From: an uncultured Deferribacteraceae bacterium
GTDB lineage: Bacteria; Chrysiogenota; Deferribacteres; Deferribacterales; Mucispirillaceae
DNA: 38,521 nt
Direction of reading: 5' to 3'
Assembly: GCA_947039395.1 (NCBI GenBank)
Contig: CAMQYS010000018.1
Coordinates: forward strand, 1 to 38,521
A model generated the notes under the pieces. That model worked only from the letters and a program-made list of their open reading frames with translations. It was not told the origin of the DNA and searched no databases. Below, piece after piece: positions 17,789 through 26,554 of the stretch. Position 1 is the stretch's first letter. Each line of letters opens with the position of its first letter. A program made the position numbers and the translations under genes.

Positions 17789-17836
17789 TTCCTCTATATA
17801 CTTGTAGTTATGTGTATTTAGAGGAAATTATTTTTA
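17789..17836 (+). terminator. Probable terminator after glgP
   Basis: TTCCTCTA (17789-17796) pairs with TAGAGGAA (17819-17826). After one T-T mismatch, four more pairs extend the stem inward. The loop is about a dozen nucleotides and a T-rich stretch (ATTATTTTTA) follows. It is less compact than the other terminators here and ends only a few bases before the next gene's ribosome binding site, so read-through is possible. Confidence 0.55.
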
Positions 17837-17849
17837 TAAGGTGGTGGTT

Positions 17850-18359
17850 ATGAGTAAAAAGTTATATCTTCCATACTCTACAGGTTGTTTTGTTTGTGGC
17901 CATGATAATCCATATGGGTTATCTATTCAGTTTTACACATTAGAAAATATATCAAAAGTTTTTGTAGATATTGATATAGATAAGAAGTATATAAGCTATG
18001 TAAATACTGTTCATGGTGGTATATTATCAGCATTACTTGATGAAGCTATGGGTTGGTCAGCGTTTCTTTATTCAGATTCAGATTGTTTTTTGTATACTAG
18101 ATCCTTAGAGGTTACTTATAAGAAGAGTGTTCAGCCAGATAGTAAGCTTCTTATTTCTACAGAGTTTGTAGAGATGAGAAGAGGGCTTGCTACATCAAAG
18201 GGTATGGTAACTGATATAGATCAGAAAGATGTATATACGATATCTAAAGGAGTTTTCTTTCAAACTTCTAAAGAGAAGATGGAGGAGACAAAACAGTATC
18301 TTATTTTTAACGACAATACAGAGTATCATCCAAAAGCAGTTGAGTATTGTAAGTTATAG
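17850..18359 (+). CDS. Hotdog-fold thioesterase (PaaI/4HBT-like)
   Basis: It probably hydrolyses an acyl-CoA thioester; the substrate cannot be told from sequence. The 169 residues contain the hotdog signature VNTVHGGILSALLDEAMG at about 51-68, with the HGG turn and acidic catalytic candidates D64/E65. The N-terminal CFVCGHDNPYGLSIQF (13-28) is typical of a PaaI-like subgroup, and its two cysteines could bind metal. I chose ATG at 17850 rather than the GTG at 17841 because AAGGTGG (17838-17844) is the better-placed ribosome binding site. It precedes the globin/PsiE gene by 31 bp. Confidence 0.85.
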   Translation: MSKKLYLPYSTGCFVCGHDNPYGLSIQFYTLENISKVFVDIDIDKKYISYVNTVHGGILSALLDEAMGWSAFLYSDSDCFLYTRSLEVTYKKSVQPDSKLLISTEFVEMRRGLATSKGMVTDIDQKDVYTISKGVFFQTSKEKMEETKQYLIFNDNTEYHPKAVEYCKL

Positions 18360-18390
18360 AAGAGTTATTTTAGAGTAGAGGAGTATTTAA

Positions 18391-19284
18391 ATGTTTAGGC
18401 TTAAAGAGCTATCACGAAGTTTTGATATAAGCGAAAGAGATAAAGATAATATACGCCGTTTAGGTGTAAACCTAATAGATAAACGAGAGATATTTATTAC
18501 TGATGTAATGGACTATATAGCTAAGAAGTACGATATTCCTGCCAAGATAAAAGAGTCGATATCTAAAAAATATAGTCATCACTTAGGTTCGTGGTTTGAT
18601 GCGACAATATCAGGTAAAATATCTAAAGATATAGTTAGTTTTTTAATGGATTTCAATCTTTCTCAATATTCACATCAGTATTATATTGATGATCGTATGT
18701 CAAATGTTTTTTCATTTATAAGAATGTATTTCATGGAACAGATATATAATTTAGCTAATACAGAGTGGGAATATCAAGAGGTATCTAAATCATTTTCAAA
18801 GATGTTAGATCTTTCACAGTACATGGTCAATCACGATTATTTAATATATAAATCAGGTTTAAAATCTGATATTAGGATGAAAGATTATATTATAAAGTAT
18901 GCGGAGAAGTTTTCAGTTATTATTCATACACTTTTAATATTATTTTTAGTAGCTATGACGGTGGGTGCAGTAACGTATTTTGTATATGATATATTTAAAA
19001 CATTTGATACAGTACCTATGAATAAGTTATTTATCACAGCGTTAGGTTCTCTTCTTATTGTTTGGGTGTTAGGAGAGTTACTACACTCTGAAATACAGAT
19101 GTTGAAGGGAGATAGTTTTAAGATATCTATATTTGTAGGGGTAGTGTTAATCGCATTTATCCGAGATCTTCTTATAATGACGTTAAAACATGAGGAGAAT
19201 TATCAATTTTCACTTCTTCTACTGCTAGGTGTACTTGTTATAGGTTTTATATATTGGCTTCTTCAGCGTGTTGAAAAGAAGTAG
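18391..19284 (+). CDS. Predicted globin-sensor/PsiE-like membrane protein
   Basis: The 297-residue product has two parts. Residues 1-165 are helical and soluble and resemble a protoglobin or globin-coupled sensor. HHLGSWFDATISGK (63-76) matches the conserved helix before the heme pocket. SHQYYIDDRMSNVFSFI (94-110) fits the segment carrying the proximal heme histidine, which would be His95. The second part has four predicted membrane helices (about 175-200, 212-230, 245-265 and 274-291) with a PsiE-like pattern: LFLVAMTVGAVTYFVYDIF, LGELLHSEI and LIAFIRDLLIM. PsiE is a phosphate-starvation-inducible membrane protein of unknown activity. The inference is gas or redox sensing at the inner membrane. 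AGAGGAG lies upstream of ATG. Confidence 0.7.
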   Translation: MFRLKELSRSFDISERDKDNIRRLGVNLIDKREIFITDVMDYIAKKYDIPAKIKESISKKYSHHLGSWFDATISGKISKDIVSFLMDFNLSQYSHQYYIDDRMSNVFSFIRMYFMEQIYNLANTEWEYQEVSKSFSKMLDLSQYMVNHDYLIYKSGLKSDIRMKDYIIKYAEKFSVIIHTLLILFLVAMTVGAVTYFVYDIFKTFDTVPMNKLFITALGSLLIVWVLGELLHSEIQMLKGDSFKISIFVGVVLIAFIRDLLIMTLKHEENYQFSLLLLLGVLVIGFIYWLLQRVEKK

Positions 19285-19504
19285 TTTTTAAGATAGGTTT
19301 AATCTCTGTTAGAATAGAGTATATTATATCAATAAGGTAGTTCTATTTGCTAAAAATATAGAGCTAAGTTAATATATAGCTAGATGAGTTGTAAATAATT
19401 AACTTAATATTATAGTAGATGGAATTAATATGAATTAGAGTTACCTTGTTTATAGTGTTAAGGTGAATGTTACTAGTTAATAAATAAATAAAGGTGAATA
19501 ATAA

Positions 19505-19867
19505 ATGTATAGAGTATCAATAAAGAGTGACTTTTCTTCTGCACATAATTTAAGAGAGTATCAAGGTAAGTGTGAGCATCTGCATGGACATAATTGGGTG
19601 GTAGAGGCTGTGTTATGTTCAAAGGATTTAGATAGTACAGGTATGGTAGAAGATTTTAAATTATTTAAACTTTCTCTAAAAACTATACTTGATTTACTAG
19701 ATCATAAATATTTAAATGAAGTTGAACCATTTACAACAGTTAATCCAACAGCGGAGAATATAGCAAGACACATTTTTGATGAGTTAGCTAAAAGCTATCC
19801 AGATAAGGTGGAAACTGTACATATATGGGAATCAGCAGACTCAAAGGCGACTTATTCGATAGTTTAG
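19505..19867 (+). CDS. queD: 6-carboxytetrahydropterin synthase (QueD/PTPS family)
   Basis: This zinc enzyme makes 6-carboxy-5,6,7,8-tetrahydropterin from dihydroneopterin triphosphate, the second step to queuosine in tRNA. The 120-residue protein has zinc ligands in FSSAH (His15) and HLHGHNW, with the catalytic Cys in GKCEHLHGHNW. PTAENIARHIF and a glutamate in HIWESADSKATY complete the active site. The CxxxHGH spacing is typical of QueD, though PTPS homologues acting in biopterin-like pathways cannot be excluded. AAAGGTG precedes ATG at 19505. No other queuosine gene is in view; pta follows 42 bp later. Confidence 0.88.
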   Translation: MYRVSIKSDFSSAHNLREYQGKCEHLHGHNWVVEAVLCSKDLDSTGMVEDFKLFKLSLKTILDLLDHKYLNEVEPFTTVNPTAENIARHIFDELAKSYPDKVETVHIWESADSKATYSIV

Positions 19868-19909
19868 GTTTTTGTTTTAAATTTATCATTGTGGTTAAGG
19901 AGTATTTAT

Positions 19910-20941
19910 ATGAGCATAAGTATATGTGATTCAGAGATAATTAAAGATATTAAAGAGCAAGCTAAGGCGTTAGATAACATTATTGTTCTTCCAGAAGGGT
20001 ATGATAGCAGAACGATTGAAGCAACGTCTAGAGTGTATAAAGAAGGGATATCGAGATTAATTGTTTTAGGTGATAAAGATAAGATTTTATCAGAGTTAAG
20101 TAGTAAGCATGATTTAGATATACATGGTATTGATGAGTCAAGATTAAACATTTTTAATCATGAAAACGATCCCTTATTGAACGATTATATTGAAAGCTAT
20201 TATGAGAGTAGAAAGAGTAAAGGTATGACGATGGAAGAGGCGGAAAAGTCTATCCGTAACGAGCTTTTTTTCGGATCTATGCTTATTAAAGATGGTAGAG
20301 CAGGTGGTATGGTTGCAGGAGCTGCGAATACTACGTCAAATGTTTTACGTTCAGGTTTAAGAGTTATCGGTTCTAAAGCTGGAATGAAAACGGTATCATC
20401 ATGTTTTATTTTAGTAACATCAAAATGTGAGTTTGGACATAATGGAGTATTATTATTTGCAGATTCAGCAGTTAATCCAGATCCAGATGCATCAACACTT
20501 GCGGATATAGCTATAAATACAGCAGAGAATTTTAGATTGTTTCTTAAAGATGAACCAAGAGTAGCATTACTATCTTTTTCAACAAAAGGTTCGGCTTCAT
20601 CTCCATCGGTTGACAAGGTTGTAGCTGCTTTATCAGAGATTAAATCACGTGTTCCTGATTTGAAAGTTGATGGAGAGATGCAGTTAGATGCAGCATTAAT
20701 TCCATCAGTTGCCTCAAGCAAAGCACCAGATAGTGAAGTTGCAGGGCGTGCGAATGTTTTAGTTTTTCCAAATCTTGAGTCTGCAAATATCGGTTACAAA
20801 CTTGTTGAAAGATTTTCTGATGCTCAAGCGATAGGTCCTATAATACAAGGTTTAGCTGCACCAATCAATGATTTATCAAGAGGATGTAGCGTAAATGATA
20901 TTGTAAATGTTGTTGCAATAACCTCTTTACAAGTAGATTAG
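19910..20941 (+). CDS. pta: Phosphate acetyltransferase
   Basis: Pta interconverts acetyl-CoA and acetyl phosphate. With AckA it forms the acetate pathway that makes ATP or activates acetate. This is the short form (343 residues, catalytic PTA_PTB domain only). Family motifs are [13 protein letters not shown] near the start, [23 protein letters not shown] in the middle and [17 protein letters not shown] near the end. ATG at 19910 is chosen because TAAGGAGT sits just upstream; an in-frame start 21 bp earlier would cover that site. The ackA gene follows after about 36 bp. Confidence 0.94.
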   Translation: MSISICDSEIIKDIKEQAKALDNIIVLPEGYDSRTIEATSRVYKEGISRLIVLGDKDKILSELSSKHDLDIHGIDESRLNIFNHENDPLLNDYIESYYESRKSKGMTMEEAEKSIRNELFFGSMLIKDGRAGGMVAGAANTTSNVLRSGLRVIGSKAGMKTVSSCFILVTSKCEFGHNGVLLFADSAVNPDPDASTLADIAINTAENFRLFLKDEPRVALLSFSTKGSASSPSVDKVVAALSEIKSRVPDLKVDGEMQLDAALIPSVASSKAPDSEVAGRANVLVFPNLESANIGYKLVERFSDAQAIGPIIQGLAAPINDLSRGCSVNDIVNVVAITSLQVD

Positions 20942-20977
20942 TTTTATATATTAATGAATGGAAGGTATGTTTCACAT

Positions 20978-22219
20978 ATGATAATATTAGCATTAAATTG
21001 TGGTAGTTCGTCTCTAAAATATCAACTGTATGATTATTCAAATAAGCATCTTTTAGCTAAAGGTATAGTTGAACGTATAGGGTTAAAAGATCCGATTATA
21101 TCTCAAGAGAGTGACAGAAATAAGTATAAAGATATAGATCTATCAATCACAGATCATACAACAGCAATAAACTCAATGATCAAGTTATTAACAGATAAAG
21201 AGCATGGCGTTATAGAAGATATGAGTTCTATTTCTGCAGTTGGACATAGAGTTGTTCATGGTGGGGATAAGTTTACAGAATCGGTAAAATTAACGAAAGA
21301 GATTATTGATACTATTCGTTCATTATCATATTTAGCACCGTTGCATAATCCTGCAAATATAGATGGTATAGATGCAGCGATAAGTATTTTACCAAACATT
21401 GATCATATAGCGATATTTGATACAGCGTTTCATCAATCAATTCCAGAGAAGGCATATCGTTATGCTATTCCGATATCATGGTATGAGGATGAGAAGATTA
21501 GAAGATACGGTTTTCATGGTACGAGTCATTTATATATCTCTAAGCGTGCAGCTAAACTATTAGGTAAAGATTCAAAAGATTGCAATTTAATTATATTACA
21601 TATCGGAAATGGCGTATCAATAACAGCTATTGAGAACGGCTTATCGGTTGATACATCAATGGGTATGACACCGCTTGAGGGTGCGATTATGGGTACACGT
21701 TCAGGTGATATTGATCCTGCTATCCCGTTATTTATCGTGAATAGATTAAAGCTTTCATCAGGCGAGGTTGATTCTATACTTAATAAAGAGAGTGGGCTTT
21801 TAGGAGTAACTGGACAATACTCTGATCGTAGAGATATTGAGAATAATTTAGAAACAGATAAATTATGTAAATTAGCTATGGAAATGGAATGTTATAGATT
21901 GAAAAAATATATCGGTATGTATATGGCAGTTCTAGGTAGGGTTGATGCGATTGTTTTTACAGCAGGCGTTGGCGAGAACTCTGGATTAATTAGAGAGTTA
22001 TCTGTATCTGGATTAGAGAGATACGGAATTATTTTAGATAAAGAGAAAAATATAGGTATCTTTTCTAAACATGGTGAAACAGAGTTATCAACTAATGAGT
22101 CAGATATCAAAATATTTATGATCCCTACAAATGAGGAGATAGTATTTATTGAAGATGTTGTTGGTGTTCTAAATTCTAAAGACACAAACCATATGAAGTT
22201 TGCATACTCATTTAAGTAG
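20978..22219 (+). CDS. ackA: Acetate kinase
   Basis: It transfers phosphate between acetyl phosphate and ADP, yielding acetate and ATP, or the reverse. The product has 413 residues counted from ATG at 20978, which gives the family-type N-terminus MIILALNCGSSSLKYQ. An earlier in-frame ATG at 20954 would add eight unconserved residues and lies upstream of the GGAAGG site. All acetate-kinase motifs are present: HRVVHGGDKF, PLHNPANI, FDTAFHQSIP, RRYGFHGTSH, HIGNGVSI and MGTRSGDIDP. It is the last gene before the terminator at 22269-22308. Confidence 0.95.
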   Translation: MIILALNCGSSSLKYQLYDYSNKHLLAKGIVERIGLKDPIISQESDRNKYKDIDLSITDHTTAINSMIKLLTDKEHGVIEDMSSISAVGHRVVHGGDKFTESVKLTKEIIDTIRSLSYLAPLHNPANIDGIDAAISILPNIDHIAIFDTAFHQSIPEKAYRYAIPISWYEDEKIRRYGFHGTSHLYISKRAAKLLGKDSKDCNLIILHIGNGVSITAIENGLSVDTSMGMTPLEGAIMGTRSGDIDPAIPLFIVNRLKLSSGEVDSILNKESGLLGVTGQYSDRRDIENNLETDKLCKLAMEMECYRLKKYIGMYMAVLGRVDAIVFTAGVGENSGLIRELSVSGLERYGIILDKEKNIGIFSKHGETELSTNESDIKIFMIPTNEEIVFIEDVVGVLNSKDTNHMKFAYSFK

Positions 22220-22268
22220 ATTGAATAATATTTTAATTTATATTTATTAGATAGGGTAATATATAAAG

Positions 22269-22308
22269 ATAGAGGATCTAACTGTAAAAAGTATATCCTC
22301 TATTTTTG
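22269..22308 (+). terminator. Intrinsic terminator after ackA
   Basis: A perfect 9-bp stem pairs ATAGAGGAT (22269-22277) with ATCCTCTAT (22295-22303), followed directly by five T (22303-22307). The loop is 17 nucleotides. On the opposite strand there is no good T-run, so it probably acts only on the + strand. Confidence 0.8.
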
Positions 22309-22561
22309 TATAAGTGCCAATTATGTTAGTTGTCATAATATTTTTCATTACAATGTTGATGTTAGTTAATAATGATTTATGTTACTAAATAACAGTTGCT
22401 TATATTTATGATCGCTTAATTATTTACAGTTAGCTGTTGATGGTTATTATCTTTTTATTACTTATTTATGAATGGATATAAATGAGTACATATTGTATAA
22501 GTGATATTAGTTAAATCGGTAATAGGTTGTTAGTTTAATACGAAAAGATATATGAAAGACT
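22309..22561. other. AT-rich intergenic region, nothing recognised
   Basis: This lies between the ackA terminator and the 3' end of the - strand outer-membrane gene. I see no gene, RNA or clear terminator for the outer-membrane gene here. Confidence 0.6.
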
Positions 22562-23218
22562 TTAGATCATAAACCCTAGGGTAAGTGAGTAGCTTAGGCT
22601 AGAGAAATCGTAAGCACCACCTTGAGTTGTTAAATTATACTGTATTCCAGCACCTACAAGTATATTGATAAATTTAAATCTAACTCCAGTTTTAACAGAG
22701 AATGCTACACCGCTAGTATTTGTTTGATACTCAAACTCTGGTACCTCTCTACTATACGAATAGTTAGCTGTATAATATAATGCACCTATACCAACATAGG
22801 GGATAAGTCTTATTTTGTTTGATACAGAAAAAGATGGTTGAGCCATAAAAAACCCACCAATATCCATTTTAGTTAAAGATTCGTTCCCTGCTTGTTTAGG
22901 TGTTTCACCAGTATCGGCAAAAAGACTTCCTATCCCTTTATAATATTGGTAAGAGAATTGCCCTTCAAAACCAAAAAAGTCTATTATCGTGAAACCTATA
23001 ATAACACCAGGTGCAATTGCAGGTATTTGTGGCAGTACATCAGCTTTCGTATTAATAGGGATAAATGAAGCTAGATCAAACCCTATCCAAAATACACCAG
23101 GTCTTGTACTATTTTTATCATAAAAAGGGTAGTATAATTCATCCTCATAAGCAAACACATTAGAGTACAATATTAGTGTTAAAAAAGAGCTCATAAGAAT
23201 TTTTATTATCATTTTCAT
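22562..23218 (-). CDS. Outer-membrane beta-barrel protein
   Basis: The product has a signal peptide (MKMIIKILMSSFLTLILYSNVFA), then about 195 residues of alternating polar/hydrophobic beta-strands rich in Tyr, Phe and Gly. It ends SYSLTLGFMI, close to the aromatic C-terminal strand expected for barrel assembly. The size suits an eight-stranded barrel of the OmpW or OmpA-barrel kind; its cargo or role is unknown. The reading frame is open back to 23257, but ATG at 23218 gives a normal signal peptide. No ribosome binding site is visible there, and the predicted -10 is only about 10 bp away, so translation may be leaderless. It is a single gene, divergent from the DUF192 operon. Confidence 0.75.
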   Translation of the reverse strand: MKMIIKILMSSFLTLILYSNVFAYEDELYYPFYDKNSTRPGVFWIGFDLASFIPINTKADVLPQIPAIAPGVIIGFTIIDFFGFEGQFSYQYYKGIGSLFADTGETPKQAGNESLTKMDIGGFFMAQPSFSVSNKIRLIPYVGIGALYYTANYSYSREVPEFEYQTNTSGVAFSVKTGVRFKFINILVGAGIQYNLTTQGGAYDFSSLSYSLTLGFMI

Positions 23219-23228
23219 AGTTATTGTT

Positions 23229-23257
23229 ATGATATACATATAAAATAAAATAATCAA
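23229..23257 (-). promoter_or_regulatory. Predicted promoter of the outer-membrane gene
   Basis: On the - strand TTGATT (23257-23252) and TATCAT (23234-23229) are 17 bp apart. Transcription would begin near 23222, only a few bases before the ATG at 23218. Confidence 0.5.
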
Positions 23258-23282
23258 CAGATATTTTTAAATAAAATTTAAC

Positions 23283-23310
23283 TTGTATTAGAGTAAATTA
23301 GTAGTATAAT
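23283..23310 (+). promoter_or_regulatory. Predicted promoter of the DUF192-pgeF-yggS operon
   Basis: TTGTAT (23283-23288) is followed after 16 bp by a perfect TATAAT (23305-23310). The first gene starts about 47 bp downstream. Confidence 0.65.
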
Positions 23311-23356
23311 GAATGTTAAGTGTGTTTTTATCCATTGATAATACTATATTGAGGTC

Positions 23357-23797
23357 TTGAACTTTTTGTGTAAAAAAATATTATGCTCCATAACACTTTT
23401 TATTGCTATAAGTATTTCATCTTATGCTAGTGAAGTTCCGTCATTTTCAGAGGGGATTATCCGTGTTGGTTCATGCGAGATGAAAGTTCTTCTTGCTAAG
23501 TCAGATTACGAGAAGATGCGAGGCATGTCTGGATTTACAGATGAAACTTTTCCATATGATGGAATGTTATTTGTTGGCAACGAATTTAGAAAACATAGCT
23601 ATCATACATTAACAATGAAGATCAATATTCGTATTATCGGATTGAACAGAGTTTCAGAAGATAGATATAAAGTTTATGGTGGAGCAATTTATGCTCCAAT
23701 AGGGCTTAGCGATATAAATATTTCTGGTGAGTCTATACTAGAAATTCCTGAGAGAGCTTTTTCAGAGAAATTTAAGAATTGTATATATCAATTTTAA
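23357..23797 (+). CDS. Secreted DUF192 family protein
   Basis: This 146-residue protein has a signal peptide (hydrophobic core about 9-22, cleavage probably after SSYA) followed by a DUF192 domain. The domain shows KVLLAKSDYEKMRGMSGFTDE, then DGMLFVGNEFRKHSYHTLTMKINIRIIGL, the usual pattern of a conserved RGMM-like turn and the MKNMxIPLDixfl-type strand. The family's function is not established. The start codon is TTG: the frame opens at 23357, but GAGGT (23351-23355) suits another TTG at 23366 equally well and would still leave a full signal peptide. It is 10 bp upstream of pgeF, as first gene of the operon. Confidence 0.75.
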   Translation: MNFLCKKILCSITLFIAISISSYASEVPSFSEGIIRVGSCEMKVLLAKSDYEKMRGMSGFTDETFPYDGMLFVGNEFRKHSYHTLTMKINIRIIGLNRVSEDRYKVYGGAIYAPIGLSDINISGESILEIPERAFSEKFKNCIYQF

Positions 23798-23807
23798 TTT
23801 ATCTATC

Positions 23808-24563
23808 ATGAGTTACTCTAAATCTTTTTTATATTTTAATAAAATTATCGACAATCACTTAATAGTTATGACAACTAGAATAGGAGGATATTCAACGGGT
23901 GTTTATAACTCATTAAATATGGGATTAAACACAGATGATGATATACCTAATATACAGAAAAATTTTCAACTATTAAAAGATACTCACAAGATCACAAAAT
24001 TTGTTACTTTAAATCAGATTCATAGCAATACTGTTCATAAGGTTGATTCTCAAAATATTGAAAGCATTAATCATATAGATGGAGATGGACTTTTTACAAC
24101 AGATGATAATATTGCATTAGGTATTTTCACAGCTGATTGTTATCCGTTAGTTTTTATAGGCGATAAAGCGATCTCCGTAATTCATCTTGGTTGGCGAGGT
24201 TTAAATTTAGGAACGATAGAGAATTCGATTAAACTTTTTCAAGAGATCAATGATTATCCGAAACGTGCTTTTATAGGTGTTGGTATCTCTAAAGAATTTT
24301 ATGAAGTAGGCATCGAGATGATCTCTCAGTTAAATAAAGATTATGGTGTAGATCAAGCTTTATTGAAAGATGAGCAAGGTAATTATAAATTAGATTTAAG
24401 AAGATTGATAAAAAACGTTCTTAAACTTAACAATATAGATGATTATGAGTTTCTTGATGGTTGTACATACAAAGATGATGATAAATTTTTCTCATATAGA
24501 AGAGATAACGGTATTACAGGTAGACATTTAACAGTTGTGATGAAAGGTTATAGTAATGATTAA
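23808..24563 (+). CDS. pgeF: Peptidoglycan editing factor PgeF (laccase-domain, YfiH)
   Basis: Proteins of this family remove wrongly inserted amino acids from peptidoglycan precursors. They were earlier called multicopper polyphenol oxidases. The 251-residue product has the conserved metal-site segments TLNQIHSNTVHKV (near 65-77), ADCYPLVF (near 109-116) and VIHLGWRGLNLGTI (near 123-136). YEVGIEM and FFSYRRDNGITGRHLTVV follow towards the end. It overlaps yggS by 8 bp, the common pairing of these two genes. Confidence 0.9.
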   Translation: MSYSKSFLYFNKIIDNHLIVMTTRIGGYSTGVYNSLNMGLNTDDDIPNIQKNFQLLKDTHKITKFVTLNQIHSNTVHKVDSQNIESINHIDGDGLFTTDDNIALGIFTADCYPLVFIGDKAISVIHLGWRGLNLGTIENSIKLFQEINDYPKRAFIGVGISKEFYEVGIEMISQLNKDYGVDQALLKDEQGNYKLDLRRLIKNVLKLNNIDDYEFLDGCTYKDDDKFFSYRRDNGITGRHLTVVMKGYSND

Positions 24564-25272
24564 GGATAAGATGAAAAATAGAGAAGAAACGGTTATTAAT
24601 AACTATGAGAGAGTGGTAGAAGATGTTGCTAATCAATCAAGATTATTAGGTATTGATAGTAGGTTAATATCTATTCTTCCAATATCTAAAGGAGTAGCAA
24701 GTAGTGATATAGCAACTCTAATCAATTACGGTGTGAATGTTTTTGGAGAGAGTAGGATTCAAGAGATCGAACTAAAGTTAGATGAGTTAAATTTTAGTAG
24801 TGATAAGTTGAGAGATCTCCAATTTCATTTTATAGGTAGACTGCAGAGCAATAAATTAAAGAAGATATTGAATACCTTTTCATTAATTCATTCAGTAGAC
24901 TCAAGAAGATATCTAGTTGAAATAGATAAGCTTTCACTTGCAAATGGCGTTAAACAAGATATTTTATTACAGTTAAATTTAGCAAAAGAGGGTAGTAAGA
25001 CAGGTTTATCAGAGGATACATTAGATGATATATTGGAAGATGTTTTACAATTAGATAATATTATACTTAAAGGTTTTATGTTAGTAACTCCATATGAGGA
25101 GGATATATATAAGAATGAAATATACTTTAAAACGGCGAAAAAAATATATGATAAGAATATAAAAATAATTAAAAGTATTGATACTTTATCAATGGGTATG
25201 AGTAATGATTATAAGTTAGCATTAGAGTATGGTTCTAATCTTTTACGTTTAGGCACAGCAATTTTTAGTTAG
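24556..25272 (+). CDS. yggS: PLP-homeostasis protein (YggS/PROSC family)
   Basis: It binds PLP without known catalysis and keeps free PLP and amino-acid pools balanced. The 238-residue product shows the PLP lysine in LPISKGVAS (the usual form is VSKTK). It also has FGESRIQE, FHFIGRLQSNK, IHSVDS, GMSNDYKLALEYGSNLLRLGTAIF, all diagnostic. The first ATG (24556) overlaps pgeF; an alternative ATG at 24571 would trim five residues. Confidence 0.92.
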   Translation: MIKDKMKNREETVINNYERVVEDVANQSRLLGIDSRLISILPISKGVASSDIATLINYGVNVFGESRIQEIELKLDELNFSSDKLRDLQFHFIGRLQSNKLKKILNTFSLIHSVDSRRYLVEIDKLSLANGVKQDILLQLNLAKEGSKTGLSEDTLDDILEDVLQLDNIILKGFMLVTPYEEDIYKNEIYFKTAKKIYDKNIKIIKSIDTLSMGMSNDYKLALEYGSNLLRLGTAIFS

Positions 25273-25348
25273 ATTTTTATATCTCTTTTCAAATCACTAT
25301 ATTTATGTAATAATTATCGTTTAAAAGGTATAGGAGGCATTGTTTAAC

Positions 25349-26185
25349 ATGTTATTAATATTGATATTGGTAAAGTTGATGATAATTTTTTTAATATTTA
25401 GATATGTTGCAACCCCTCAGGAGTTAAATTTTAATCCAGTAGGTAAAAGTGTAAATATTTTTACTTCATATCTATTTAAGAACTTCAAGCAACCTAAAGA
25501 ACAAACAGATAGATATATTCCTTTAATGGTAGCTGGCTTAATTATATTTACCTTACTCTTAGAGTTTGTTTCATCATCTTCAGATATGAGAATTATTAAT
25601 ACTGGTAATGTATTAATAGGCTTTATAAGATTTATTGCTATGTTTTTAATAGTTTCAGTTTTACTAAGTTTAATAGTAAAGCAAACTATTGCATCATATT
25701 ATTTTGTTTATTTTTATAGAATAGGAACACCATGGATGCGTTTTACAAGAAAGTTTATACCGATAAACTCATCATTAATAATCTTGCCAACATGTATTGT
25801 GATATTAATATTATATATTCTTTTATCAACTGTAATTTTAATGATTATAGATATGATTTATAGAAATGATATATCTAATATCGGTTACTATCAATTATTT
25901 ATAAACGGTATTCTAATATCTACTCAAAACGGACTTTTATCAATAATTGAGTTAATTAGGTATCTAACATGGATAGTGATTGCAAGATCGTTATTAACAT
26001 GGGTATCACCAAATCCGACAGCACCTATTGTCCAGATAATATATGCATTAACAGAGCCGATTTTAGCACCATTTAGAAGAGTAATTCCACCAGTTGGTAT
26101 GGTTGATTTATCAGCGCTTGCAGTAGTAGTTTTTCTATGGTTTTTAGTTGTAGTATTAGCAGAGGGTGTTAAATACTTATTTTAG
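25349..26185 (+). CDS. yggT: YggT family integral membrane protein, duplicated
   Basis: The product of about 278 residues is membrane-spanning throughout. Two YggT units are visible. The first is at about 15-130; the second is near the C-terminus and is the more typical, with VIARSLLTWVSPNPTAPIVQIIYALTEPILAPFRRVIPPVGMVDLSALA. YggT proteins are usually 90-190 residues, so this one is extended. The family's function is uncertain; it is linked to osmotic stress and to cell division through its neighbours. ATG at 25349 is preferred to the TTG at 25340 because AGGAGG (25332-25337) leaves too little room for the latter. Confidence 0.85.
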   Translation: MLLILILVKLMIIFLIFRYVATPQELNFNPVGKSVNIFTSYLFKNFKQPKEQTDRYIPLMVAGLIIFTLLLEFVSSSSDMRIINTGNVLIGFIRFIAMFLIVSVLLSLIVKQTIASYYFVYFYRIGTPWMRFTRKFIPINSSLIILPTCIVILILYILLSTVILMIIDMIYRNDISNIGYYQLFINGILISTQNGLLSIIELIRYLTWIVIARSLLTWVSPNPTAPIVQIIYALTEPILAPFRRVIPPVGMVDLSALAVVVFLWFLVVVLAEGVKYLF

Positions 26186-26253
26186 TTGTATAAACTTTGT
26201 AGCTAGCAATACCTTTTGAATAATAATAATTTAATAAAAGTGAGGAAGAGGAT

Positions 26254-26475
26254 ATGAGTAGATATTTTACATTTCAGAATGAGAAATCGAATAAGTTTTG
26301 GATGATTGATTTAAACGGAACGAGCTACACTGTTAAATATGGTAGAATAGGAGCTGATGGTAAAGAGACTGTTAAAGAGTTTGCATCAGATGAGATCTGT
26401 AATAAAGAGTCAGAGAAGCTAATTGAAGAGAAGATTAAGAAAGGTTATATAGAGGACACGAGTTATAATAAGTAG
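26254..26475 (+). CDS. Stand-alone WGR-domain protein
   Basis: The 73-residue product is almost wholly a WGR domain: KFWMIDLNGTSYTVKYGRIGADGK holds the YGRIG core in place of WGR, then a basic/acidic helix. WGR domains occur in poly(ADP-ribose) polymerases and in the E. coli MolR group and are thought to bind nucleic acid. On its own the domain has no assigned role. GAGGAAGAGG precedes ATG at 26254. It is set between yggT and ispD with short gaps on both sides. Confidence 0.8.
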   Translation: MSRYFTFQNEKSNKFWMIDLNGTSYTVKYGRIGADGKETVKEFASDEICNKESEKLIEEKIKKGYIEDTSYNK

Positions 26476-26554
26476 GTAGTGTAAATAGAGGTTAATATAG
26501 TAATATTATATATATAGTGTTCTAAAAAAAAATATAATAAAGATAGGTTAAATT

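Noticed and set aside
19285-19504. PreQ1 riboswitch upstream of queD
   Set aside because: The 220-bp leader has short hairpins such as CTCT-N8-AGAG and TCTAT-N11-ATAGA, but no segment matches the preQ1-I consensus loop and A-rich tail. queD is also an upstream synthesis gene within a probable operon.
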